Assembly (NCBI GenBank): GCA_028285415.1
Contig: JANQPF010000008.1
Location: forward strand, 124,001 to 188,000
Length of the DNA stretch: 64,000 nucleotides
Source: Pseudomonadales bacterium
Lineage (GTDB): Bacteria > Pseudomonadota > Gammaproteobacteria > Pseudomonadales > Azotimanducaceae
Direction of reading: 5' to 3'
A model generated the notes under the pieces. That model made no database searches. It was not told the DNA's origin and saw nothing but the letters and a program-made list of their open reading frames with translations. Position numbers and translations under genes: made by a program. The first letter of the stretch is position 1. Each line of letters begins with the position of its first letter. Shown here piece after piece: positions 17,279 to 26,261 of this stretch.

Positions 17279-18640
17279 TCAAGCCTCTCGGGATACTTCC
17301 CGCAGCGTCACCAGCTCCTCCGCGGCAGTGGGATGAATGCCCACGGTGGCGTCGAACTGCGCTTTGGTGGCGCCTGCCACCATGGCCACGGCCATACCCT
17401 GAATGATCTCCCCGGCGTCCGGTCCCACCATGTGAATTCCGAGCACCACGTCATCGCTCCGGCGCACGATCATCTTCATGTAGGTCTTCTCGTCGCGGCC
17501 GGTGAGCGTGTGCTTCATCGGTTTGAAAGACGATTCGTAAATATCGAGATCACCGCCGTGCGCCTCGACTGCCTGCGCCTCCGTGAGCCCGACCGTGCCG
17601 ATGTTGGGCTGGCAGAATACGGCGGTTGCCACGTTGTGATAATCGAGATGCCGTTCGGGGCGGTCGGTGAAGAGGTTGTTCGCAATGCACATGCCTTCTT
17701 CGATCGCCACCGGCGTCAGCTGCATACGATCCGTGACGTCGCCGATCGCATAAATGTTCTCGACGTTCGTGCGATAGTGGTCATCAACGAGGATTTCGTG
17801 CTTGGCACCGAGCGCAACGCCCGCCGCTTCGAGACCAAGGTCCGCCGTGTTGGGATGCCTGCCGGTGGCATACAGGACCGTGTCCCCCTCCAGGGTCTGC
17901 CCGTCCGAGAGGGTCAGCACCCGCGTATCACCGTCGAGCTCGATACCCTCGACCGTGGTCTCGAAGCGCAGCTCAATGTGCTTTTTCAAAAGCTCCTCGC
18001 GTACCACCTCGCGGACCGAGTCGTCGAACCCACGCAGAAACAGCGGGCCGCGGTAAATGAGCGTCGTTGCGGCGCCAAGCCCGGCGAAGATCCCGGCAAA
18101 CTCCACGGCAATGTACCCGCCCCCGACAACAACCGCGCGCTCCGGGAACGCATCGAGGTAGAACGCCTCGTTGGACGTGATGACATGCTCCCGTCCCGGA
18201 AACTCAGGCACCGTAGGCCAGCTGCCCGTCGCAACGAGGATGTACTTCGCTGTGTGGGTTTCCCCGTTAATGGATACCGTGTGAGGATCGACGAGGGTCG
18301 CCCTGCCTTCGTGCAGCTCCACGCCCGCACCGCTCAGGAGATTCCCGTAGATGCCGTTCAACCGTTCGATCTCTGCCGTCTTGTTGTCGCGCAAGGTCGC
18401 CCAGTCGAAGCCGTCGGCACGCACCTGCCAGCCGTACGCGGTCGCATCGTCGAAGTCTTCATGAAAGTGCGAACCGTAGACAAAGAGCTTCTTCGGCACG
18501 CAGCCGACATTGACACAGGTGCCACCGAGGTAGGTGGACTCCGCCACCGCCACGCGCGCGCCATAGGAGGCTGCCATCCGACTGGCGCGCACGCCGCCGG
18601 AGCCTGCGCCAATGACATATAGATCGTAATCGTATTCCAT
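17279..18640 (-). CDS. gor: Glutathione-disulfide reductase
   Basis: NADPH-dependent flavoenzyme that reduces GSSG. 453 residues from the ATG at 18640, chosen over one 15 bases upstream because GGGAAA precedes it. FAD motif [20 protein letters not shown], redox disulfide [17 protein letters not shown](P) motif [20 protein letters not shown], second FAD block [18 protein letters not shown] and the C-terminal active-site [14 protein letters not shown] are all present. The [16 protein letters not shown] segment after the disulfide is typical of Gor rather than of lipoamide or mercuric reductases. It is divergent from the ThDP-enzyme gene. Confidence 0.95.
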   Translation of the reverse strand: MEYDYDLYVIGAGSGGVRASRMAASYGARVAVAESTYLGGTCVNVGCVPKKLFVYGSHFHEDFDDATAYGWQVRADGFDWATLRDNKTAEIERLNGIYGNLLSGAGVELHEGRATLVDPHTVSINGETHTAKYILVATGSWPTVPEFPGREHVITSNEAFYLDAFPERAVVVGGGYIAVEFAGIFAGLGAATTLIYRGPLFLRGFDDSVREVVREELLKKHIELRFETTVEGIELDGDTRVLTLSDGQTLEGDTVLYATGRHPNTADLGLEAAGVALGAKHEILVDDHYRTNVENIYAIGDVTDRMQLTPVAIEEGMCIANNLFTDRPERHLDYHNVATAVFCQPNIGTVGLTEAQAVEAHGGDLDIYESSFKPMKHTLTGRDEKTYMKMIVRRSDDVVLGIHMVGPDAGEIIQGMAVAMVAGATKAQFDATVGIHPTAAEELVTLREVSREA

Positions 18641-18841
18641 GCTTTCCCAGTACACTCACCGCGTTGTTGTTGATCAATCGTCTGCCGCTGACACGGCAGC
18701 CAATCGTGCGGTCTCTCGGACAGATGCAGACTAAGTAAGTTCGACGGTCGGTGCAACGCGCGTCACTCACAAGTCCGTTATAGACGCTCAAGCGTGCGGA
18801 CCCTAAACTGCGCCTGGCTTCAACTCAGGGGGAAATCCGCG

Positions 18842-20386
18842 GTGAATGGCGCTCAAACGCTTCTTCAGACCTTGGTCAATTGCGACGTGGACGTCTGCTT
18901 TACGAATCCCGGGACCAGCGAAATGCACTTCGTTGCAGCGCTCGATCAGCAGGACGGCATGCGCGCCGTGCTGGGTCTCTTCGAGGGTGTGGTCACGGGA
19001 GCGGCAGACGGCTACGCGCGCATGGCCGGCAAGCCTGCCTGTACGCTGCTGCACCTCGGTCCGGGCCTTGCCAACGGACTGGCCAATCTGCACAACGCCC
19101 GACGCGCCAATTCGCCCATCGTCAACGTGGTTGGCGAGCATGCAACCTACCATCGGTCTCTGGATGCGCCGCTGACCTCGGACATCGAGGGGTTCGCCGC
19201 CCCGGTTTCGGGTTGGGTTCACGTCAGTGAAAGCGCCACGTCCCTGGCTGCCGACGGCGCTGCCGCAGTCCACGCGGCCATGCAGGGTCCCGGCCAGATC
19301 GCCACCTTGATTCTGCCGGCCGATACCGCGTGGAACGATGCCGAGGCACCGGCAACGGCGCTACCTGCGCCGGCGCTGAATCCGGTTCCCGCGGAGCGCA
19401 TCGAGGCCATCGCCGCGGTGCTGAAGAGCGGTGAACCGTGCGTCTTTCTCTGTAACGGTCTCGGCACGAGCGCCGCCGGTCTCGATCTCCTCGGCAGTAT
19501 CGCCACGCACTGCAAGGCGGACTTACTGGGAGACACGTTCATCGGCCGCGTCGAACGCGGCGCGGGGCGTGTCGACCTGCCGCGTCTACCCTACTTCGCC
19601 GAGCAGGCCGAGGAGACGCTCCAGCCTTATCAGCACATCATCCTGGTCGATACCAAGGCGCCGGTGAGCTTTTTTGCCTATCCCGGCAAGGCGAGCGAGC
19701 TGACGCCCGCCCACGCGACGGCACATCAGCTGAGCGCCGCGGGCGACGCTACGCTCACCGCCCTCGAGCAGCTTGCGGAAGCCGTCGGCGCAGGCTCGGT
19801 GGCACCACCCCGCGCGGGTCTCAAGCAACCGGACCTGCCTACCGGCGCGCTGAACCCCGAAGCCATCGCGCAGGCGGTCGCTGCGCTCATGCCGGAAAAC
19901 GCCATTGTCGTGAACGAAGCCGCCACCGGTGGCTTTGCGTTGCCGGGCTTTACCGCCAACGCACCGGCGCACAGCTGGCTCGATCTCACCGGCGGCGCCA
20001 TCGGCATGGGCCTGCCCGCGGCCACCGGTGCTGCGGTTGCCTGTCCGGACCGCAAGGTGCTCGGCATGCAGGCGGACGGCAGCGGAATGTATACCGTGCA
20101 GGCCCTGTGGACCCAGGCGCGGGAAAATCTCGACGTCACGACCGTGATCTTCTCGAATCGCAAATACGCAATACTGCAGGTTGAGTTCATGCGCGTCGGC
20201 GCGGTGAATCCGGGCCGCAAGGCCATGGACATGATGGAGCTGAACCGTCCCGATCTGGACTGGGTTGCGATGGCGCAGGGTATGGGGGTGGACGCAGCCC
20301 GCGCCACCACGGCCGAGGAGTTCAGCACGGCGCTGGCGGCGGCGCTCGCCAACCCGGGTCCGAATCTGATCGAAGCCGTGCTGTAA
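18842..20386 (+). CDS. ThDP-dependent enzyme, acetolactate synthase large subunit-like
   Basis: 514 residues from the GTG at 18842 (AGGGGG 9 bases upstream; the 16 extra upstream residues lack family similarity). Three-domain ThDP fold: N-terminal Pyr domain with [16 protein letters not shown] and the catalytic-Glu region [22 protein letters not shown], a central domain, and a C-terminal PP domain with [23 protein letters not shown] and SNRKY. The family is annotated as acetolactate synthase but is close to benzoylformate decarboxylases. No ilvH regulatory subunit is adjacent, so a catabolic role is at least as likely as branched-chain amino-acid synthesis. ugd follows after 19 bases. Confidence 0.88.
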   Translation: MNGAQTLLQTLVNCDVDVCFTNPGTSEMHFVAALDQQDGMRAVLGLFEGVVTGAADGYARMAGKPACTLLHLGPGLANGLANLHNARRANSPIVNVVGEHATYHRSLDAPLTSDIEGFAAPVSGWVHVSESATSLAADGAAAVHAAMQGPGQIATLILPADTAWNDAEAPATALPAPALNPVPAERIEAIAAVLKSGEPCVFLCNGLGTSAAGLDLLGSIATHCKADLLGDTFIGRVERGAGRVDLPRLPYFAEQAEETLQPYQHIILVDTKAPVSFFAYPGKASELTPAHATAHQLSAAGDATLTALEQLAEAVGAGSVAPPRAGLKQPDLPTGALNPEAIAQAVAALMPENAIVVNEAATGGFALPGFTANAPAHSWLDLTGGAIGMGLPAATGAAVACPDRKVLGMQADGSGMYTVQALWTQARENLDVTTVIFSNRKYAILQVEFMRVGAVNPGRKAMDMMELNRPDLDWVAMAQGMGVDAARATTAEEFSTALAAALANPGPNLIEAVL

Positions 20387-20405
20387 TAATCCTGGAAACC
20401 ATACT

Positions 20406-21743
20406 ATGAAACTGTCTATTTTCGGTACCGGCTACGTCGGTCTGGTGACGGGTACCTGCTTTGCCGAGATGGGGAACGATGTGCTCTGCATCGACGTCGA
20501 CGCCGCCAAGGTGGCGCGCCTCGAAGCGGGCGAAGTACCCATCTACGAACCCGGCCTCGAGGACATGGTGCGCACCAACGCCGCGCGCAGCCAGTTGCGC
20601 TTCTCCACCGATATCGAAGCCGGCGTCGCCCACGGCGACATCATCTTCATCGCCGTGGGCACACCGGCCGACGAGGATGGATCCGCGGATCTGCAATACG
20701 TTCTGTCCGTCGCCGCGAGCATCGGCACACACATGGACACCGAGAAAATCATCATCGACAAGTCGACGGTGCCCGTCGGCACCGGCGATCAGGTGACCGC
20801 GGCCGTGGCCGGAACGCTCGCCGAGCGTGGCGCGGACATCCCTTTCCATGTCGTTTCCAACCCGGAATTTCTCAAGGAAGGTGCGGCCATTGCCGATTTC
20901 ATGAAGCCAGACCGGATTGTCATCGGTGCATCGAGCGCGTTCGCGGCCGAGGTCGTGGAGCAGCTGTATGCGCCCTTCAACCGCAACCGCGACAAGATTG
21001 TCCATATGGACGTTCGCTCGGCAGAACTGACCAAGTATGCCGCGAACGTCATGCTCGCCACGCGGATCAGCCTGATGAACGAACTCGCCAATCTGGCAGA
21101 CCGGCTCGGCGCCGACATCGAAGCCGTGCGGCGCGGTATCGGCATGGACCCGCGCATCGGCTTTCATTTCATCTACGCCGGCACCGGCTACGGTGGTTCC
21201 TGCTTCCCCAAGGACGTCAAAGCATTGATCCACACGGCCGACGAGATTGGCTACGACGCGCACATCGTGCGCGGCGTCGAGCATGTCAACGAAGCGCAGA
21301 AGCGCGTGCTGTTCGACAAGCTGAGCAACCACTTCGCCCACGCCCTCGAGGGCCGTACCTTTGCCATGTGGGGGCTCGCCTTCAAACCCAATACGGACGA
21401 CATGCGCGAAGCACCGAGCCGCACGCTTATCGAACTCCTCACCGCAGCCGGTGCCAGAGTGCGCGCCTACGACCCGGAAGCGGGCGCCGAGGCAGAGCGC
21501 CTGTATGCCGACAATCCGCTGTTCGAAGCCTGCGCCAATCGCGCGGCGGCGCTCGACGGCGCCGACGGGCTGCTGGTGGTGACCGAATGGAACGAGTTCC
21601 GCAGCCCCGACTTCGGCGCCATTAAAGCCGCGCTCAAGCAGCCGGTCATATTCGACGGGCGCAACCTGTACAACCCGGCGATGCTGCGCGAGCAGGGTTT
21701 TGCCTATTACGCGATTGGACGAGGCGGCGATCCGGCACGGTGA
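20406..21743 (+). CDS. ugd: UDP-glucose 6-dehydrogenase
   Basis: 445 residues. Oxidises UDP-glucose to UDP-glucuronate with two NAD+. It starts [32 protein letters not shown] (Rossmann motif [10 protein letters not shown]). The catalytic Cys lies in [41 protein letters not shown] and the C-terminal [16 protein letters not shown] block complete the signature. The product feeds uronic-acid polymers; a UDP-uronate epimerase and galE lie about 12 kb downstream. It ends at the border of an AT-richer island. Confidence 0.96.
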   Translation: MKLSIFGTGYVGLVTGTCFAEMGNDVLCIDVDAAKVARLEAGEVPIYEPGLEDMVRTNAARSQLRFSTDIEAGVAHGDIIFIAVGTPADEDGSADLQYVLSVAASIGTHMDTEKIIIDKSTVPVGTGDQVTAAVAGTLAERGADIPFHVVSNPEFLKEGAAIADFMKPDRIVIGASSAFAAEVVEQLYAPFNRNRDKIVHMDVRSAELTKYAANVMLATRISLMNELANLADRLGADIEAVRRGIGMDPRIGFHFIYAGTGYGGSCFPKDVKALIHTADEIGYDAHIVRGVEHVNEAQKRVLFDKLSNHFAHALEGRTFAMWGLAFKPNTDDMREAPSRTLIELLTAAGARVRAYDPEAGAEAERLYADNPLFEACANRAAALDGADGLLVVTEWNEFRSPDFGAIKAALKQPVIFDGRNLYNPAMLREQGFAYYAIGRGGDPAR

Positions 21744-21947
21744 AAAATAGAGCTTGGGGGTATAGATACAGAAAAAACAGCACGCTCGGCTTCAAGAGCG
21801 CTTTCGATCCAAAGCAGAAATTCGCTAACTTCCCCCGCAGCTAGTTTCGGCGCTCTTCACTGCAGTCGATCAAATCAGATGAATGAAAGACTGACGAACC
21901 GGAGCCGACACTTCGACTCCGCGAAGAATGCTCTTGAGCGAACTTGT

Positions 21948-22343
21948 TTATGAAGATTGATCCTCATAGAGAGACAGGATCTTGCACACGTATTGATGTG
22001 TATCGAGCTGGACTTTGACGCGCTCCTTGCTGGCGCAGGATCCATCGCAAGTGCAAGTCACGCAAAGCATGCAGACGTAGCTGTTGCTGCCGAGATCTTG
22101 CAATTGTAACCCGCCCTCTCTGAGCGTGTGTTCGACTTCGTACTCAGCGTTCTCGCGCATCCGCTCATAGAAATCAACCATCGCAACGCTGAAGGCGTCA
22201 TCATCTTTGCGGTGTTTGATCGTCTGTTCAGCTTCTTGACTCAGCTCGAGTTTATAATTGTTTTTTTTTGGCATCGCGTTTGAAACGCGGGGGTCCCTTT
22301 CCCTGGTTGCAATAGCATAGAGGTTCGGGGTGTGACACGCCAT
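21948..22343 (-). CDS. Small protein with dense cysteine cluster, unknown function
   Basis: 131 residues. The start at 22343 is 2 bases after the stop of the upstream gene and has GGGAG about 8 bases before it, so translation is probably coupled. An internal ATG at 22274 is possible but lacks a ribosome site. The C-terminal half carries CMLCVTCTCDGSC, five cysteines in 13 residues, followed by a further Cys. This could bind zinc or an iron-sulfur cluster. The N-terminal half is charged and helical (EQTIKHRKDDDAFSVAMVDFYERMRENAEYEVEHTLRE). No family is recognised. It is the last of three minus-strand island genes. Confidence 0.65.
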   Translation of the reverse strand: MACHTPNLYAIATRERDPRVSNAMPKKNNYKLELSQEAEQTIKHRKDDDAFSVAMVDFYERMRENAEYEVEHTLREGGLQLQDLGSNSYVCMLCVTCTCDGSCASKERVKVQLDTHQYVCKILSLYEDQSS

Positions 22344-22345
22344 GC

Positions 22346-23227
22346 CTACGGTTCTCCCGATTCGGGCATATCCTCTTTAGGAATCACCGGATAATATAGA
22401 TCATCCAAAGGTGGGGGCTTGCTTCTGACGCAGGCGAACAGCGCCTTCAGCGCCTGTGCCGAGTCTTTCAAGACATAAACCTCCTTGATGGGCAATGGCT
22501 CTAGAAGCGCTTTAGGGCTGCGGTTGCCGTGGCGATTTTTAGGCAAAATGGTGACCCACATGTTGGCCTGTTTGCGGATCATGTCGCGTGCTTCACGATG
22601 TAAAACCGCCGCAGCGGAGCCCACCGATTGGTAACCCAGGAGATTGACGTCGGCGGAATCAAAATGAAGGTGCACCTTCACGAATGATGGCTCATGGGTG
22701 AATCGCTCATGGGTGATACCAAGTTCAAAGGTGGATAAGAATTTATCGACGCCGACGGGCCGATGAAGCTCTGCCCGGATCGTGAGACGACCGTGCGGGT
22801 AACCGCGGACAACTTCACAGGTGTAGGCGTTGACATCGACGACACGGGATCGAAGCTGCCACATCGCGCGCTTGGGTTTGTACTCCGCGACACCATCCTG
22901 CTTGATGAAGTAGGACAGACTTTTCTTTTTCTTGTCGCGTTGATCAGTAGCGACGATTTGGTCGATCAGGTTTTGGAGAATGATGTCTTGATCCGGATCG
23001 GAAGTCTGCGTCATGTGGTCATAGACTTCTCGGCCATCGTTGGACACAAATATGAAGTGGTAGTAGGTCAGGATAGCCAAGAGAAGCATCAACAGATAAC
23101 CCACAATATATGCGACTCGACCCAACCGCGCTGGCGTGGTTTTTAGTGACTGTTTTAGGCGTTGAAGGCCGTCTTCCTTAAGGTCCGGAGTCTCATCGCT
23201 AGCAGTATCGTGTGTATCGGTGTCCAC
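22346..23227 (-). CDS. Single-pass membrane protein, unknown function
   Basis: 293 residues from a GTG with AGGGGG 7 bases upstream. About 37 charged N-terminal residues are followed by one membrane helix (about 38-60, GRVAYIVGYLLMLLLAILTYYHFIF) and then about 230 residues. These would face the periplasm if the basic N-terminal side is cytosolic. The large part is alpha/beta with no motif I recognise (VVDVNAYTCEVVRGYPHGRLTIRAELHRPVG). It overlaps nothing and is followed after 2 bases by the Cys-cluster protein, so the two are probably made together. The HTH gene lies 144 bases upstream. Confidence 0.7.
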   Translation of the reverse strand: MDTDTHDTASDETPDLKEDGLQRLKQSLKTTPARLGRVAYIVGYLLMLLLAILTYYHFIFVSNDGREVYDHMTQTSDPDQDIILQNLIDQIVATDQRDKKKKSLSYFIKQDGVAEYKPKRAMWQLRSRVVDVNAYTCEVVRGYPHGRLTIRAELHRPVGVDKFLSTFELGITHERFTHEPSFVKVHLHFDSADVNLLGYQSVGSAAAVLHREARDMIRKQANMWVTILPKNRHGNRSPKALLEPLPIKEVYVLKDSAQALKALFACVRSKPPPLDDLYYPVIPKEDMPESGEP

Positions 23228-23371
23228 TTCCCGCCCCCTAAAGTCTAGTTAATTTACCACTCCAATTTTTATCAATTTTGTTCTGTCACCGATATTGCAC
23301 GGTCATAGCTGATATTTCAAGCACAGGCATACTGCACCGTAATAAATCAGTCCGAGTTTGGGGTGATAGGG

Positions 23372-24295
23372 TTAGCGCAAAGGGGCTACGCTATCCTCTT
23401 GACGCATCGGTAACGCTTCCTGCTCAGCAGGAGCAAACACAGCGTCATTTAGGAAAGTTGCCAGCGGACCATCCTTGATGACCTGGATCACGTGGCGGTT
23501 TTCACCGGACTCGTGGATGACGATCTGCTCACAACCCATAATCCAGAATCCAGCACCTGCAGGCGGCAACTTATCTGGATAGGTGTCCCCTTCAATCATC
23601 AACAATGACGTGGGGACATGGTGAGATGCGCTACACTGCGCCATCGCATGGGCAGAAATCTTAATCGCGGGTTGGGCGGCGAAAACGCGGCGCAACTTCA
23701 ATTCACGGGCCTCCGCGACTTTGGTGCAGCGCATAAAATAATCATCGCACGCTTCCAAATTCCAACGCTTGTCTGAACAGATCATATTTACTTTGTGCGA
23801 TTGGATGTCCAGGTCCTTAGGTTCGTACTCACCCAAGAGTTCAACCAGCTTGTCCATGACGCCCTGTTGATCCTCGACCTCGAATTGATCTCGATGCTGA
23901 AGGTGGGCGACGGATCGATCAACTAGGCGCCGCATCCACTCGACAAATGAATCACCCATTTTTTCTGCGATGGGATCGGGCAGTAAGACTTCTCGCCCTG
24001 CTCTCTTAGATAATCGGGCCAGCTTGTCGAGACTGACACGCGCATCTTTCCCGGCGCCTGCCAAAATTCTGCTCAACACTTCCCGCGACTCCCCGAGGGC
24101 GCGCGCGGCCGAAGCGATGGATTCATGTCCCTGCTCCTCCTTCCAGTCTCGAAGGTGGTTCACAATCTTGGCACGCAGGTTCGCCACCGCAATGTCACTG
24201 GCGTCGAGCCCCAGCGCTGCGTTGGCCGCCTGATCGTTAACGAGTTTCGGGGAAATCGGGGAAGGTTCGGAAGTGCTCTCAGTCTTTCTCGCCAT
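23372..24295 (-). CDS. HTH regulator with C-terminal sensor-like domain
   Basis: 307 residues from the ATG at 24295 (GGAGA 8 bases upstream; a longer frame from 24388 is less likely). Residues about 35-100 form a XRE/HigA-like helix-turn-helix: VANLRAKIVNHLRDWK, SIASAARALGESREVLSRILAG and LDKLARLSKRAG. The C-terminal half has a strand-helix-strand layout (EARELKLRRVFAAQP, then TSLLMIEGD, then AGFWIMGCEQIVIHES). This is reminiscent of degenerate phospholipase-D-like sensor modules, but that is weak inference. It probably regulates the membrane and Cys-cluster genes downstream and possibly itself. Confidence 0.68.
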   Translation of the reverse strand: MARKTESTSEPSPISPKLVNDQAANAALGLDASDIAVANLRAKIVNHLRDWKEEQGHESIASAARALGESREVLSRILAGAGKDARVSLDKLARLSKRAGREVLLPDPIAEKMGDSFVEWMRRLVDRSVAHLQHRDQFEVEDQQGVMDKLVELLGEYEPKDLDIQSHKVNMICSDKRWNLEACDDYFMRCTKVAEARELKLRRVFAAQPAIKISAHAMAQCSASHHVPTSLLMIEGDTYPDKLPPAGAGFWIMGCEQIVIHESGENRHVIQVIKDGPLATFLNDAVFAPAEQEALPMRQEDSVAPLR

Positions 24296-25122
24296 AGGTG
24301 GGTCTCCAAGATATTCCAGGATAAGCGTTACGTGATGAGTGTGCCGTAGAACAAGGTCGAACCCGCTCTTCGATGCAGCGCACCGCATACGTTCATGACC
24401 AACAAGCGGCGGTTGAGAGTGTTTGAGGACATGTTAGTAGCGGCAGAATACACACCGAGAGGCGAGTCCGCGTTTAAGTTGCTGATGCAACCTAAGTGAT
24501 CCAACCTGTGCCCCCATAATCGCCTAAACACGCTTTCATGGATCGTGTTTTCGACGGCCGTTGCATGGAAAGTCCATGTCTTTTTCGGTTGGGCAACTTG
24601 TTTTTGTTGGTCAATGCGCTAATCGCAAGGTTTCCATCAGACAATTTTATACAGACCTTTGGGGGGATGTTCCGTTCTGTTTTTGTAACCAATTTGTCAC
24701 ATCCCATAAGGTGATTTATAGCCCAACCACCTTTCAAGCGTGACTAAAATAACACTTTATTTTGATTTGAATCAACCAGTTATCACACGGATAACCCTGT
24801 GATATGAATAGATGGAAGCGACCAGGGTGCCCGTATTCAAACGACTGCGAATAGAAGTCGGCTTATGAAGAGCGTACCTACCCCGGTGATCTGTTGGAAC
24901 GCGTCCGTAAGATCTATGCAATTCGGCTCCTAGTTTGGAATTCCGACCCACACAGGCCGGCCAACAAACAACACGATCTCAATTCACTTGCCAGAAATGA
25001 TCTTCATGCCCTCGAGCTTCCCGCCCCGATGGCAGGCAGTTCTCTACCAATCTCCGAGCTTATTGGCACACCATTGATTAATTTCCGCGGGATATATTTA
25101 TCCCCGAAAAATAAAGCTTGAT
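24296..25122. other. AT-richer intergenic stretch with no convincing gene
   Basis: About 830 bases between the HTH gene and the imu operator. It is visibly richer in A/T than the flanks, for example 24560-24800. Short open frames on both strands (60-81 codons) lack ribosome sites and family resemblance. One stretch, 24862-24950, translates in one frame as AYEERTYPGDLLERVRKIYA, which looks protein-like but has a stop just upstream and no start, so it may be a gene remnant. No terminator, IS end or tRNA is seen. Confidence 0.6.
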
Positions 25123-25146
25123 ACTGGTTATTCATACAGTTAATCT
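25118..25146 (+). promoter_or_regulatory. Candidate imu operon promoter
   Basis: TTGATA (25118-25123) and TAATCT (25141-25146) with a 17-base spacer. The -35 matches 5 of 6 and the -10 is weak. The first LexA-type box (25124-25139) fills the spacer, so repressor and RNA polymerase would compete directly. Confidence 0.5.
25123..25139 (+). promoter_or_regulatory. lexA box: LexA-type SOS box 1
   Basis: ACTGGTTATTCATACAG fits the gammaproteobacterial LexA pattern CTG-N10-CAG (CTGG-N8-ACAG). It lies between the candidate -35 and -10 of the imu operon. It is the exact reverse complement of box 2. Confidence 0.72.
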
Positions 25147-25155
25147 GAACGACCC

Positions 25156-25172
25156 CTGTATGAATAACCAGT
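25156..25172 (-). promoter_or_regulatory. lexA box: LexA-type SOS box 2
   Basis: CTGTATGAATAACCAGT fits CTG-N10-CAG with one half-site CTGT. It is separated from box 1 by 16 bases, with about 32 bases (three helical turns) between centres, so two repressor dimers could sit on the same DNA face. It ends 3 bases before the imuA start codon. Confidence 0.72.
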
Positions 25173-25175
25173 GCC

Positions 25176-26261
25176 GTGAAGGAACAGCTCAGCCTTCTGC
25201 AATTCGACACGCCTGCCCCGCCACGCTGGCCTGAGCAGCACCCGGCAGCGCCGCAGCACCCCCTGATCCGACACCCGGCGTCAACCCGCAAAACGCCGGA
25301 CAGACCAGACAGAAAAGCCCCGCAGGACAAATGCACAACGGAGCCTGAAAAAGAAACGCTCCAACAAGAGGCGCTCCAACGAGAGATGCTGGAACGAGAG
25401 GTGCTGGAGCGAGAGGTGCTGGAACGAGAAACGCCAGCAAAACGAGAAGCGCCAACAAAAAGAGAAGCGCCAACAAAAAGAGAAACACCCGGGCAGACAC
25501 AACCCGCTGCCGACGACCCGCGCACCGCGCTCCTCAAACATCCAAACCTGTGGCGTGCCGGCGAGCTCAGCCGCCAGCGCGACCCGGGGCTCGCCACCGG
25601 CTATGCCACCCTCGACGATCATCTGCCCGGCGCCGGCTGGCCGGCAAACGGACTCGTCGAACTGCTGCTGCCCTGCGCCGGCATCGGCGAGCTGCGGCTG
25701 CTGCTGCCGGCGCTGGCTGAGCTCAGCCGCCGGCAGCAACGCTGGGTTGCCTGGGTCAATCCGCCGTTCATCCCGTATGCGCCAGCGCTGCAGGCGGCGG
25801 GGGTCGACATCAACAAAATTCTGCTCATCCACCCCCGTCAGCACGACGAGGCGCTATGGGCGCTGGAACGCGCCTGCAGATCCGGTACCTGCAGCGCGGC
25901 CCTCGCCTGGCTCGATGAATCGAAGCTCAAGCTCAAAGACACCCAGCGTCTGCAGGTTGCCGCCAAACAGGGCGGCACGCTGACCTGTCTGCTACGCCCA
26001 CACAGCGCCCGGCAACAGCCCAGCATGGCGGAGCTGCGGCTGGCGCTCGAGGCCACCAACAGCCTCGGCAGAGCCCGTCTCGACATCGTCAAACGGCGCG
26101 GTGGCTGGCCACTCGAGGATCTCGAGGTGAGCCTGTGCGGACGCACCCCACATCCGCCCGGGCTTGTTGCGCAACAGATGGCCGCCTGGCAGGAAGCGCG
26201 GCATGCACAACTCAGCGATAGCGCGGCTGCGGGCAACGGCCCGACGGTGCCCGTTCACTGA
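25176..26261 (+). CDS. imuA: ImuA, SOS mutasome RecA-like accessory protein with extra N-terminal arm
   Basis: Companion of ImuB and DnaE2 in SOS-induced translesion synthesis. The RecA-like part (about 118-355: LLKHPNLWRAGELSRQRD, LPGAGWPANGLVELLLP, RRQQRWVAWVNPPFIPYAPAL, GRARLDIVKRRGGWPLEDL) is typical; a canonical Walker A GKT is absent, as usual in ImuA. Unusually, the frame opens about 115 residues earlier at a GTG. MKEQLSLLQFD holds QLSLL, which resembles a sliding-clamp motif, and is followed by a Pro- and charge-rich linker with tandem repeats. The GTG lacks an obvious ribosome site, so a later start is possible. The stop overlaps the imuB ATG by one base. Confidence 0.88.
   Translation: MKEQLSLLQFDTPAPPRWPEQHPAAPQHPLIRHPASTRKTPDRPDRKAPQDKCTTEPEKETLQQEALQREMLEREVLEREVLERETPAKREAPTKREAPTKRETPGQTQPAADDPRTALLKHPNLWRAGELSRQRDPGLATGYATLDDHLPGAGWPANGLVELLLPCAGIGELRLLLPALAELSRRQQRWVAWVNPPFIPYAPALQAAGVDINKILLIHPRQHDEALWALERACRSGTCSAALAWLDESKLKLKDTQRLQVAAKQGGTLTCLLRPHSARQQPSMAELRLALEATNSLGRARLDIVKRRGGWPLEDLEVSLCGRTPHPPGLVAQQMAAWQEARHAQLSDSAAAGNGPTVPVH
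25368..25481 (+). repeat. Two in-frame coding tandem repeats inside imuA
   Basis: Four 15-bp units (25368-25427) encode EALQR, EMLER, EVLER, EVLER. Three 18-bp units (25428-25481) encode ETPAKR, EAPTKR, EAPTKR. The repeats keep frame and make a charged, probably disordered or helical linker. Near-identical DNA in adjacent units implies recent slippage expansion. Confidence 0.85.

Noticed and set aside
24492-24737. 81-codon minus-strand frame in the AT-richer gap
   Set aside because: No ribosome site, no recognisable domain, and an equally open frame on the other strand.
25428-25500. Repeats in imuA considered as frameshifting or assembly error
   Set aside because: All units are multiples of three and keep the reading frame into the conserved ImuA core.
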